From Pseudoflavitalea rhizosphaerae (lineage in GTDB: Bacteria > Bacteroidota > Bacteroidia > Chitinophagales > Chitinophagaceae), in contig NZ_RCSU01000003.1 in NCBI RefSeq assembly GCF_003991355.1, positions 186,001 to 250,000 on the forward strand: a stretch of DNA of 64,000 bases, given 5' to 3'. Below, piece after piece: positions 1-6,873 of the stretch. The position numbers and the translations under genes were made by a program. The notes under the pieces were generated by a model, which saw only the letters and a list, made by a program, of their open reading frames with translations, was not told the DNA's origin and did not search any database. Position 1 is the stretch's first letter; every line of letters begins with the position of its first letter.

Positions 1-388
1 AATGGCCCTGCTCACTCTACCACTGGTCCTCTTTGCAAAAGGTTATCATTTCACCATCCTGTATGGCGCTTTATTATTCATGGGATGGATCACAGGCATC
101 ATCCTGGGCAAGACCTTCAAAACATTGCCATTCATCGTTTGGAACAGTCAGTACAAATCGCTTTCCGGGAAAGCGAAGATCCCGCTTCCCAAACAACTCT
201 ACCGGGAATCCCTGGTCAAATATCAGTTCGTACTGTACATTACCGGTATCATTTCGCTGGCCGCAGGGGTACTGACGCAAAATATTTTCCTGCTGCGCTT
301 CGCATCCATTGTTTGGGTATCGCTTTCCGCTATCTACCTGGTGAATGTTATGAAAGTATTGTTACATAAAAACAAAACTGTACCATGA
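1..388 (+). CDS. C-terminal part of a multi-spanning membrane protein (5' end outside window)
   Basis: The reading frame is open from the window edge, so the true start lies upstream. About 128 residues are visible, with four hydrophobic segments (near residues 2-12, 18-35, 74-91 and 97-115) separated by a polar loop containing TLPFIVW and a Lys/Pro-rich stretch before KQLY. Its stop codon overlaps the next start (ATGA), so it is translationally linked to the DUF59 gene and probably part of the respiratory operon that follows. I do not recognise the family securely. Membrane proteins of this kind sit beside haem-copper oxidase genes in other Bacteroidota, but that is memory rather than something the sequence shows. 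Confidence 0.7.
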   Translation, partial: MALLTLPLVLFAKGYHFTILYGALLFMGWITGIILGKTFKTLPFIVWNSQYKSLSGKAKIPLPKQLYRESLVKYQFVLYITGIISLAAGVLTQNIFLLRFASIVWVSLSAIYLVNVMKVLLHKNKTVP

Positions 389-711
389 ATATTGAACTTT
401 CGGATATACATGCTAGTGAAAAACTGCAGGCGCAGGAGGCCCTTTACCAGGTGATGGACCCCGAACTCTTTGTAAATGTGATCGACCTGGGACTGATCTA
501 CGATATCAATTTCGAAGATGATGTGGATATCATTGTTACGATGACGCTTTCAACACCTCATTGTCCAATGGGCGAAGCCATCACCATTGGCGTGCAGAAT
601 GCCCTTACCAAAGCCTTTCCCGGGAAACTGGTGAAGATCGATCTTACATTCGATCCGCCCTGGTCTTTCGAAATGATATCGGAAGAAGGCAGAGCGCAAC
701 TGGGAGTATGA
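385..711 (+). CDS. DUF59/MIP18-family metal-sulfur cluster assembly factor
   Basis: A 108-residue cytosolic protein with the DUF59 (SufT/MIP18-like) signature: an N-terminal helix, VMDPELFVNVIDLGLIYDI, and the motif TPHCPMGEAI carrying the conserved Cys. The length is typical of stand-alone DUF59 proteins, which assist Fe-S cluster maturation. The start overlaps the upstream stop by ATGA. The next gene encodes an Rrf2-type regulator with a probable Fe-S site, and the operon continues into an oxidase, so a role in maturing or repairing Fe-S or metal centres under oxidative or nitrosative stress is plausible (inference). Confidence 0.85.
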   Translation: MNIELSDIHASEKLQAQEALYQVMDPELFVNVIDLGLIYDINFEDDVDIIVTMTLSTPHCPMGEAITIGVQNALTKAFPGKLVKIDLTFDPPWSFEMISEEGRAQLGV

Positions 712-730
712 ATAAAAGAGGGATTTATCT

Positions 731-766
731 CTTATCAGTTAATAAACATTATTTTTGCATGATAAG
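731..766 (+). promoter_or_regulatory. Probable Rrf2 autoregulatory promoter/operator
   Basis: A perfect inverted repeat CTTATCA (731-737) and TGATAAG (760-766) flanks TATTTTTG (750-757), which matches the Bacteroidota -7 consensus TAnnTTTG. It lies 9 bp upstream of the Rrf2-family start codon. A dyad straddling the -7 box fits an autorepressor site. The -33 element is not obvious. Confidence 0.45.
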
Positions 767-774
767 AATCAAAG

Positions 775-1206
775 ATGTTTTCAAAAACTTGCGAATACGC
801 CATCAGGGCCATGATCTTCATAGCGAAGCAATCGAAGGAAGGAGACAGGATCGGGATCAGGGATATTGCCGCGGGAATAGATTCCCCCGAGCATTTCATA
901 GCAAAAATATTGCAGGAGCTCAGCAGGAAAGGATTGCTGCAATCTGCCAAAGGACCCAATGGTGGTTTTTATCTCAACAAAGCCTCCATGAAACAGTCCC
1001 TGGCCGATATCGTCCGGGCAGTGGACGGAGAAAATATCTTCCAGGGCTGCGGCCTCGGACTGAAACAATGCTCCGAAGCCTACCCCTGCCCCATTCACCA
1101 CGAATTCAAGAGAATTCGCAAGCAATTGTTCGTCATGCTCGAAAAAGCCAAAGTAGGCACATTCACGGAAGACCTGGAAAATAAACTGGCCTTCCTGAAA
1201 AGATAA
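775..1206 (+). CDS. Rrf2-family transcriptional regulator with Fe-S ligand set
   Basis: A 143-residue Rrf2 protein. The N-terminal winged helix begins MFSKTCEYAIRAMIFIA, and the wing contains GPNGGFYLNK. Three cysteines and a histidine are spaced C92-x6-C99-x5-C105-x2-H108, almost the numbering of the [2Fe-2S] ligands of E. coli IscR (C92, C98, C104, H107) and close to the three cysteines of NsrR. The protein probably senses iron, oxygen or nitric oxide through a cluster. It sits between a DUF59 gene and an oxidase gene, and inverted repeats lie upstream of both itself (731-766) and the oxidase (1224-1247). Whether it is functionally IscR-like or NsrR-like cannot be decided from sequence alone. 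Confidence 0.88.
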   Translation: MFSKTCEYAIRAMIFIAKQSKEGDRIGIRDIAAGIDSPEHFIAKILQELSRKGLLQSAKGPNGGFYLNKASMKQSLADIVRAVDGENIFQGCGLGLKQCSEAYPCPIHHEFKRIRKQLFVMLEKAKVGTFTEDLENKLAFLKR

Positions 1207-1223
1207 TTTTTTTGAAATAATAA

Positions 1224-1247
1224 AAGATAAAAAGGTATTAATATCTT
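1224..1247 (+). promoter_or_regulatory. Inverted repeat upstream of ccoN, candidate Rrf2 operator
   Basis: AAGATA (1224-1229) and TATCTT (1242-1247) form perfect 6-bp arms over 24 bp, ending 4 bp before the ccoN start. The size and the AAGAT...ATCTT outline resemble known NsrR operators (about 23 bp). It lies directly downstream of the Rrf2 gene, so it is the obvious candidate target. Confidence 0.4.
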
Positions 1248-1251
1248 AATT

Positions 1252-3411
1252 ATGAAAGCTATCATTGTCATGCGCAGGATCTCATTCATCGTTGTTTTCT
1301 CTACGGGATCCAATCTCCTGTGGGCGCAGGGAATGAAACCATCCGGCTTCTCCTTCAGTTCGCCTGCCGGTCTGTGCCTGTTCATCGTTGCAGGATTACT
1401 GCTACTGCTCTGGGCTGTGATCATGCTGAGATCCAAAGTGATCAACCTGAAAAATGGCTACAGGAAACAACGGGGATCCCGGTCACACCTGCAGGAGCAT
1501 CTTGACAAACTCAACAGCCGTCAGTTGGAAAGGCTGATGAAACTGAAAAGAAAAGAAGGACCAGGCCATGATGGTAAACAACATTCAGCTTTTTCCCTCT
1601 TCCTGATTGTTCTTCTGCTATCCGGATCAGCAACCTATGCACAGCAGCCACTGAAAGAAGCCGGCAGCTCGCTGATGAACCAGGGAGGCATCATTCTTAC
1701 CATTATCCTGGTAATGATCCCCCTGCTCCTGGCAATCGTACTCCTCATAGTAAAGATCAACAACCTGCTGGGAGACCAGCGAAAAAGGCAGGGAGAAGAG
1801 GAAGCCGCAGCGCTGGCAGACGATCTTGAAGCCATGCCTGGCGCCGACGCGATACCGGCTTTGGAAAAAAGAAGAGCAGCACTGGATTATTCACTTACCC
1901 ATCATGAATTGTCAGGCATCATTCCAGCTGAAGACCGGAAAGGATTATTGATGCTGAACGGTGAGCCGGGCCTGCCCATTGTAGCCACGAAGAAAAAAGC
2001 CCTGCCCCGTCCCAATATCGATCCTGCTCTTTCCAAACTGGTGCTTTGGTACCTGGGCACAGCCTGCTTCTGGTTGGTGTTCGGCACCACAGTAGGTGAA
2101 TACGTAGGCATCAAATTCGTAGCGCCGGATGCAGATCATATCAGTTGGCTCAGTTTCGGAAGATTAAGACCAGTTCATACCAATGCCGTGTTCTGGGGTT
2201 GGGCTTCACTCGCCATGCTGGGCCTCGGTTATTACATAGTGCCGCGTGTCAGTAATACCAAACTGGCCAGTATCAGGATGGGCTGGTATGCGCTGGCGCT
2301 GATCAATATTTCGGTAGTTGCAGGAACAATCTGCCTGATGGCAGGCATCAACAACGGAGGTGGCGAGTATCGTGAATATGTATGGCCGGTGATGTTGTTG
2401 TTTGCGATCGGACTGGTGATGAGCCTCATGAATTATATCAGAACCATTGCTTCGCGCACTACTACAGAAATTTATATTTCCAACTGGTACATGGTTTCGG
2501 CCGTGATCTTTACCATTGTCATTTCCCTGGCCGCCTATATTCCATCCTGGCAAAACGGACTGGGAGAAACCATCATCCAGGGTTATTACATGCACCAGGG
2601 AGTAGGCATGTGGTTTATGCTTTTCACGCTGGGCATTGTGTATTATTTCCTGCCACAACAACTGAACAAGCCGATCTATTCCTATAGCCTGGGCATCCTG
2701 GCATTCTGGACACAGATACTTTTTTATACTTTGATCGGCACGCACCATTTCGTGTTTAGCGCCATTCCATGGTGGTTGCAAACAGTGGCTATTGTAGGGA
2801 GCGCCGGTATGGCCATTCCCGTTATAGCAGGCACTACCAATTTCCTGATGACCTTCAAAGGCGCCTGGCACAAAGTGAGGGATAGTTATACACTTCCTTT
2901 CTTTCTGGTTGGGATCATTTTCTATTTTACAGGCTCCATGCAGGGAACGGCCGAAGCTTTTCGTTTCACTAACCTTATATGGCATTTCACAGATTTCACG
3001 GTAGCCCACTCGCACCTGACCATGTATGGTATTGTCAGCTTCTTCCTCTGGGCCTGCACATATGCAGTGGTGCCAAGGCTGACCGGCAAGGAAGCGCCAC
3101 AGATCATGGTGGGTGCACATTTCTGGCTGGCCCTTATCGGGCTGATGTTCTATACGATACCCTTGATGTATGGCGGCACCATGAAAGGCCTGATGTGGCT
3201 GAATGGAAAACCATTCATAGAAACTGTCAGCCTGATGGCCCCCTATTGGTTATGGCGCGCGATCGGTGGCAGCCTCATGTGGCTTTCACACCTGTTCTTC
3301 GCTTATAACATGTACAAGATGATCGCAGGCAGACAGTCCGTGGATGTAAGAGAGATCGCCATTCAGAAAATGGAAGAAAAAAATGCTTCCGCATCAACAA
3401 TCATTGCTTAA
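1252..3411 (+). CDS. ccoN: cbb3-type (C-family) haem-copper oxidase subunit I with N-terminal extension
   Basis: 719 residues. The catalytic domain (from about 255) carries the full C-family ligand set: H309 (in RLRPVHTNAV) and H588 for low-spin haem b, H586 for haem b3 (AHSH), and H448, H498 and H499 for CuB. Tyr492, six residues before the HH pair, matches the cross-linked tyrosine of cbb3 oxidases, which favours O2 reduction over NO reduction. Residues 1-255 are an unusual extension made of two similar modules: a hydrophobic segment ending WAQ or YAQ, a short linker, a transmembrane helix ending KVINL or KINNL, then a basic charged stretch. CcoN is usually about 480 residues or fused to CcoO; here it is neither. 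The next gene supplies the cytochrome c subunit. Confidence 0.85.
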   Translation: MKAIIVMRRISFIVVFSTGSNLLWAQGMKPSGFSFSSPAGLCLFIVAGLLLLLWAVIMLRSKVINLKNGYRKQRGSRSHLQEHLDKLNSRQLERLMKLKRKEGPGHDGKQHSAFSLFLIVLLLSGSATYAQQPLKEAGSSLMNQGGIILTIILVMIPLLLAIVLLIVKINNLLGDQRKRQGEEEAAALADDLEAMPGADAIPALEKRRAALDYSLTHHELSGIIPAEDRKGLLMLNGEPGLPIVATKKKALPRPNIDPALSKLVLWYLGTACFWLVFGTTVGEYVGIKFVAPDADHISWLSFGRLRPVHTNAVFWGWASLAMLGLGYYIVPRVSNTKLASIRMGWYALALINISVVAGTICLMAGINNGGGEYREYVWPVMLLFAIGLVMSLMNYIRTIASRTTTEIYISNWYMVSAVIFTIVISLAAYIPSWQNGLGETIIQGYYMHQGVGMWFMLFTLGIVYYFLPQQLNKPIYSYSLGILAFWTQILFYTLIGTHHFVFSAIPWWLQTVAIVGSAGMAIPVIAGTTNFLMTFKGAWHKVRDSYTLPFFLVGIIFYFTGSMQGTAEAFRFTNLIWHFTDFTVAHSHLTMYGIVSFFLWACTYAVVPRLTGKEAPQIMVGAHFWLALIGLMFYTIPLMYGGTMKGLMWLNGKPFIETVSLMAPYWLWRAIGGSLMWLSHLFFAYNMYKMIAGRQSVDVREIAIQKMEEKNASASTIIA

Positions 3412-3428
3412 TCCTGTCAATTGCAATA

Positions 3429-4439
3429 ATGGAATTCTTCGACAATCATAAAAAACTGTTCACGGCCGCAGCGCTGTTGTTCATTGGCTTGACGACACTT
3501 GTAGCTATCTTACCAGCAATCCGGAACCAGCAAAACAACAAACCCCTGCCTGGCGCAACAGTACTGAGTAACGATGCGGCCAAAGGCAAAGCCCTGTATA
3601 TTGCCAATGGCTGTGTGGCCTGTCATACGCAACAGGTGCGTAATGTGGAAATGGATAAGCACTGGGGAAGCAGGCCCAGCCTGGCTGCAGACTATGCAGG
3701 CATCGCCCGCACCGATCTCTGGCGCAATACCGCTACCCTGATGGGAACGGAAAGGACCGGGCCCGACCTCACGGATATCGGCAACCGACAACCCAGTCGC
3801 GACTGGAACCTTGTCCACCTTTATAATCCGCGTACCGTGGTAAAAGAATCGGTGATGCCTGCCTATCCCTGGCTATTCACCACCAAACAGGAACCTGATA
3901 CGGGAGATGTGATCGTTAACGTACCGGCAGCTTTCAGGAACAATCAGGATGGTAAGATCGTAGCCACCAAAGATGCGCTCTACCTGGTAGCTTATTTGCA
4001 ATCGCTCAAACAACAAAAGCTGCCGGAAGCCACTGCCCCGCCTGAATTCCTCTATAAGCGCGAAGCGAAAAAAACTTCCGGCAACGAAGGGGAAAAATCA
4101 TCCCTCCCCGATGGCAAAGCGTTGTATGTAGCCAATTGCCAAACCTGCCACCAGGAAAATGGAGAAGGTTTGCCGGGCGCCTTCCCGCCGCTGAAAGGAA
4201 GCAAAATAGTGACCGGCGACAATCTCGAACTGTATGTAGATATCATCATGAATGGCTATGACGCCAGGCCCGAATACGGTGTGATGGCTGCTGTTGGCGC
4301 CAATATGGGTTTTACCGAAAAGGAAGTGGCGGCCATCATCAATTACGAACGAAGCAACTGGGGCAACAATGCCAAACAGGTCACCCCTGAAGAGATCAAA
4401 AAGCTACTCGATTTTATCAAACTCAAATCTGGCAACTGA
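3429..4439 (+). CDS. ccoO: Dihaem cytochrome c subunit of cbb3-type oxidase (CcoO/CcoP-like)
   Basis: 336 residues. An N-terminal membrane anchor (about 10-28) is followed by a CcoO-like domain with haem motif CVACH and the CcoO hallmarks RTGPDL and ESVMPAYPWL, so this is the electron-input subunit partnering CcoN. A second cytochrome c domain in the C-terminal third has CQTCH and GAFPPL, resembling one CcoP haem domain. CcoO and a CcoP module thus appear fused in one polypeptide. Haems would be attached in the periplasm. The stop overlaps the next start (TGATG). No separate ccoP, ccoQ, ccoG or ccoS is seen nearby. Confidence 0.85.
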   Translation: MEFFDNHKKLFTAAALLFIGLTTLVAILPAIRNQQNNKPLPGATVLSNDAAKGKALYIANGCVACHTQQVRNVEMDKHWGSRPSLAADYAGIARTDLWRNTATLMGTERTGPDLTDIGNRQPSRDWNLVHLYNPRTVVKESVMPAYPWLFTTKQEPDTGDVIVNVPAAFRNNQDGKIVATKDALYLVAYLQSLKQQKLPEATAPPEFLYKREAKKTSGNEGEKSSLPDGKALYVANCQTCHQENGEGLPGAFPPLKGSKIVTGDNLELYVDIIMNGYDARPEYGVMAAVGANMGFTEKEVAAIINYERSNWGNNAKQVTPEEIKKLLDFIKLKSGN

Positions 4440-4696
4440 TGAAAAAATCATTCTTCATGGCAGGTCTTCTCTTTTTATCTGGCTGGTCGCTGGCCTGCGA
4501 TGTTTGTGAAAGACAACAACCAGCCCTCCTGAAAGGTATCACACACGGAGCAGGTGCAGAAAGCCGCTGGGACTACCTGATCGTATCACTGGTGATGGCG
4601 ATTGTGGCATTCACACTCTATTTTTCCATCAAATGGCTGGTCCGTCCGGGTGAAAGATCCGTACAGCATATCAAACGAAAGATCTTAAACTACTAA
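4439..4696 (+). CDS. Small membrane protein with CDVC motif, oxidase operon
   Basis: 85 residues. The N-terminal hydrophobic stretch (4-18) looks like a signal peptide ending SLACDVC, so the CxxC pair (CDVCERQQP) would lie at the start of the mature periplasmic part. A transmembrane helix follows at about 47-65, then a basic C-terminus. The start overlaps the cytochrome gene stop, implying coupled translation. The family is not recognised. The exported CxxC could bind copper or be redox-active in oxidase assembly; that is inference from context only. Confidence 0.65.
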   Translation: MKKSFFMAGLLFLSGWSLACDVCERQQPALLKGITHGAGAESRWDYLIVSLVMAIVAFTLYFSIKWLVRPGERSVQHIKRKILNY

Positions 4697-4700
4697 TACC

Positions 4701-5105
4701 ATGAGCGATAAAAGCACCATCTATATTTTCATCGATGAAGAAACCAGCCCTATAGCAGAATTATTGTCGCCCGTGAGTTTCGAACTCGATACAAGGAAGC
4801 TGGTAGACGGAGAGCATGTACTGAAGATCGTCAGTAAAGATCCAACAGGAAAAGAAGGTATACGCAAGATCCCCTTTGTAGTTCGCAATGGACCGGCAGT
4901 TGCCGTAGAAGGCATCAGGGAGCATGATGTGGTGGATGGTGTGCTGCCGATCATGATCAATGCCTATGGCAAGGGCGATCAGAAATCATTTCTTATCAAA
5001 GGCAGTGAAACGCCGCAGAGCATTCCTGCGTGGGTATGGATATTGATCATCCTGTTTACAGGATGGGCGCTTTATTATTTGTTCAGGTATTTTTCTCCTG
5101 CATGA
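4701..5105 (+). CDS. Tail-anchored protein of unknown function, oxidase operon
   Basis: 134 residues: a soluble beta-rich N-terminal domain of about 100 residues, which reads like an immunoglobulin-type fold (DGEHVLKIVSKDPTGKEG, then IRKIPFVVRNGP), followed by a single C-terminal membrane helix (about 112-130). There is no signal peptide, so the main domain either faces the cytoplasm or is exported by the tail segment. It lies 4 bp after the CDVC protein, the last gene of the run, so it is probably an accessory or assembly subunit of the oxidase. The family is not recognised. Confidence 0.6.
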   Translation: MSDKSTIYIFIDEETSPIAELLSPVSFELDTRKLVDGEHVLKIVSKDPTGKEGIRKIPFVVRNGPAVAVEGIREHDVVDGVLPIMINAYGKGDQKSFLIKGSETPQSIPAWVWILIILFTGWALYYLFRYFSPA

Positions 5106-5147
5106 TTAGCAAGTATTGATGTGCAAATGATGTAAAAATGAAAAAGC

Positions 5148-5176
5148 GAAAATTGGCAATGCTGATTTTCTTTTTT
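5148..5176 (+). terminator. Weak candidate terminator of the oxidase operon
   Basis: GAAAAT (5148-5153) can pair with ATTTTC (5165-5170), followed by TTTTTT. The stem is short and AT-only, so it is a weak intrinsic terminator at best. Confidence 0.3.
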
Positions 5177-5453
5177 GCGGACTGTAGGCTACAACTTTCG
5201 AATCGGTTTGCGGCTGATATGAATAAGATTGTGGATTTCTTAAATAGGTATTTGCTGAATGCTCAATTGGCAAAGTGAAAAGATATATCAGCCGGTGATA
5301 GGGATTGAGTTCGAACAAATGCACAGTTGATAATGAGACACTGATTTACAGTAAAATTCGCCTTAGATAGCCATCTTACAGCTCATTATATGAATTTACA
5401 GTCTATTCAAGGCACGTGTAATTATTTTACTGCACTATACTCATAATATAATC

Positions 5454-5495
5454 GTTTTACCGTACGAATTAACAATTTTACCGTAAATTACGGTA
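5454..5495 (+). promoter_or_regulatory. Direct repeats and palindrome before the truncated ORF
   Basis: TTTTACCGTA occurs at 5454-5463 and again at 5476-5485, 22 bp apart (two helical turns). The second copy is part of a perfect 17-bp palindrome with arms TACCGTAA and TTACGGTA (5479-5495). This abuts the ATG at 5495 and looks like the operator of a self-regulated gene whose body is now missing. Confidence 0.4.
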
Positions 5496-5632
5496 TGCCT
5501 ACAAAACCAGCAGGATATCAATGGCTTAAGGAGCAGTATGGTTTACCCGGTTATTTATTGACCCACTGTTCATATATAGGGATTAATGATTCAATTGAAT
5601 TAACCTGCTACCAATATGGCATTTGCTGCTAA
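5495..5632 (+). pseudogene. Truncated ORF, remnant of an accessory gene
   Basis: A 45-codon frame starts MPTKPAGYQWLKEQYGLPGY, continues with a well-ordered sequence, and ends in a stop where similarity to a structured protein would be expected to continue. The opening resembles, from memory, N-termini of Fic-type or AbiEi-type toxin/antitoxin-related proteins of Bacteroidota, but I cannot verify this. The operator-like repeats directly upstream support a once-functional gene. It could instead be a genuine short protein. Confidence 0.3.
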
Positions 5633-5776
5633 TATAGTTTTGGTGAGAGATTTTTTATCACTTAATCACCACAATTTAAAAATTAGAAGAACCTATTCGC
5701 TTCGGACCTCATAATAATCTGCCAATCAGTTTTTCGATAAATGCCAAGTGGAAATAGCTATAAAACTTCGAACGAA

Positions 5777-5808
5777 AACGCCTTCAAATCCTATGACTTG
5801 AAGGCGTT
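5777..5808 (-). terminator. Terminator of tRNA-Asp (first copy)
   Basis: Perfect 11-bp arms AACGCCTTCAA (5777-5787) and TTGAAGGCGTT (5798-5808) with a 10-nt loop, downstream of the minus-strand tRNA. A short T-rich tract follows on the minus strand. Confidence 0.75.
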
Positions 5809-5820
5809 CTAATTTTTCTG

Positions 5821-5894
5821 CGGACTGGACGGGACTCGAACCCGCGACCTCCGCCGTGACAGGGCGGCATTCTAACCAACTGAACTACCAATCC
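5821..5894 (-). tRNA. tRNA-Asp (GTC)
   Basis: The minus strand folds into a complete cloverleaf: acceptor GGATTGG/CCAGTCC with one G-U pair, D-arm, anticodon stem with loop CTGTCAC (anticodon GTC), and T-arm with GGTTCGAGTCC. CCA is not encoded. It is identical to the gene at 30901-30974. It lies 76 bp from, and divergent to, gluQ, whose product glutamylates queuosine in exactly this tRNA. A -7 box (TATCTTTG, 5907-5914) lies just upstream. Confidence 0.97.
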
Positions 5895-5906
5895 ATTTGC
5901 GGAGCG

Positions 5907-5914
5907 CAAAGATA
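5907..5914 (-). promoter_or_regulatory. -7 box of tRNA-Asp
   Basis: The minus strand reads TATCTTTG, matching TAnnTTTG, 13 bp before the mature tRNA 5' end. No clear -33 element was found at standard spacing. Confidence 0.5.
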
Positions 5915-5970
5915 AGGGGATCGATTTCAATTTCCATTCTTTTTAGAGAAAAAACTATCATTGCACTCTG

Positions 5971-6873
5971 ATGAGCCAGGCAAGATCATTCAACAAAACC
6001 AGGATCGCTCCTACTCCCAGTGGTTACCTCCACCTGGGGAACGCATTCTCATTCATATTGACCACTGCACTGGCAAGAAAGAATGGCGCTTCCATTCTAC
6101 TTCGAATCGATGATATGGACCAGGCACGCGCGCAGGACGAATACATCCAGGACATTTTCGATCTGCTGGAATTCCTTGAACTGCCCTGGGACGAAGGCCC
6201 GCGCAGCCTCAGAGAGTTCAAAGAAAAATTCTCACAAATACACCGGCTGCCCATCTACCAGGAAATGCTGCAGCAACTGGTAACGCAGGGAATGATCTTC
6301 GCCTGCAACTGCACACGCTCTCAATTGCAGCAGTCCGCGCCAGATGGCAACTACCCCGGAACCTGCATCCCCGCAGCTTATCCGCTGAACAGTCCTGATT
6401 TGAACTGGCGATTGTTTACCGATTCCCAAACCAGCTTTCCCCTCCATTGCATGGAGACCAATAGCATCACCGTTTCCCTCCCGCAAAACATGAATCATTT
6501 CGTTGTGAGGAAAAAAGACGGCATGCCGTCTTACCAACTGGCATCAGTAGCAGATGATATTTATTTTGGGATAGACCTGATCGTGAGAGGGCTCGATCTC
6601 CGTCCTTCGAGTATTGCACAGCGTTATCTTTCAAATCAGCTTGCCCCGAACTCATTCCAGGAAGCCGTCTTCTTCCACCACCAGCTCCTCAATGATGAAA
6701 AAGGGGAAAAACTTTCCAAATCGGCAGGATCCACATCGATCCAATACCTCAGAAAAAATGGAAAAAAGAAAGAAGATATTTACCGCTTACTCGCAAAACT
6801 GACCGGCCTTCCGGAAAAAGAAGTCCATAACTGGCAAAGCTTTGGAGAAGCGTTCTTTGCTAATGAGCGCTGA
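5971..6873 (+). CDS. gluQ: Glutamyl-Q tRNA(Asp) synthetase
   Basis: 300 residues, the length of the truncated GluRS paralogue GluQRS rather than of full GluRS (about 500). A class I synthetase catalytic core is seen: RIAPTPSGYLHLGNA (HIGH-type motif) and GEKLSKSAGS (KMSKS-type). The zinc site typical of GluQRS is present as C112, C114, Y128 and C132 (CxC, then YxxxC). The anticodon-binding domain is absent. The enzyme attaches glutamate to queuosine at position 34 of tRNA-Asp. The gene lies divergent to a tRNA-Asp(GTC) gene, and its 3' end overlaps the convergent sugar transporter gene by 14 bp. Confidence 0.88.
   Translation: MSQARSFNKTRIAPTPSGYLHLGNAFSFILTTALARKNGASILLRIDDMDQARAQDEYIQDIFDLLEFLELPWDEGPRSLREFKEKFSQIHRLPIYQEMLQQLVTQGMIFACNCTRSQLQQSAPDGNYPGTCIPAAYPLNSPDLNWRLFTDSQTSFPLHCMETNSITVSLPQNMNHFVVRKKDGMPSYQLASVADDIYFGIDLIVRGLDLRPSSIAQRYLSNQLAPNSFQEAVFFHHQLLNDEKGEKLSKSAGSTSIQYLRKNGKKKEDIYRLLAKLTGLPEKEVHNWQSFGEAFFANER

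Larger units (their letters stand above)
5106..5776. other. AT-rich intergenic stretch with decayed sequence
   Basis: No intact gene is convincing here. The stretch is clearly more AT-rich than its neighbours. It holds a weak hairpin with T-tract just after the oxidase operon (5148-5176), a 13-bp match to the 3' end plus flank of the tRNA-Asp gene (5172-5184), direct repeats and a palindrome (5454-5495), and a truncated ORF (5495-5632). It looks like the remains of mobile or accessory DNA. Confidence 0.5.

Noticed and set aside
1252-3411. Subunit I as a nitric oxide reductase
   Set aside because: AHSHLTMYG looks slightly NorB-like and an NsrR-like regulator is adjacent, but the cross-linked tyrosine position (Tyr492, six residues before HH) and all C-family ligands are present, so an oxidase is the better call.
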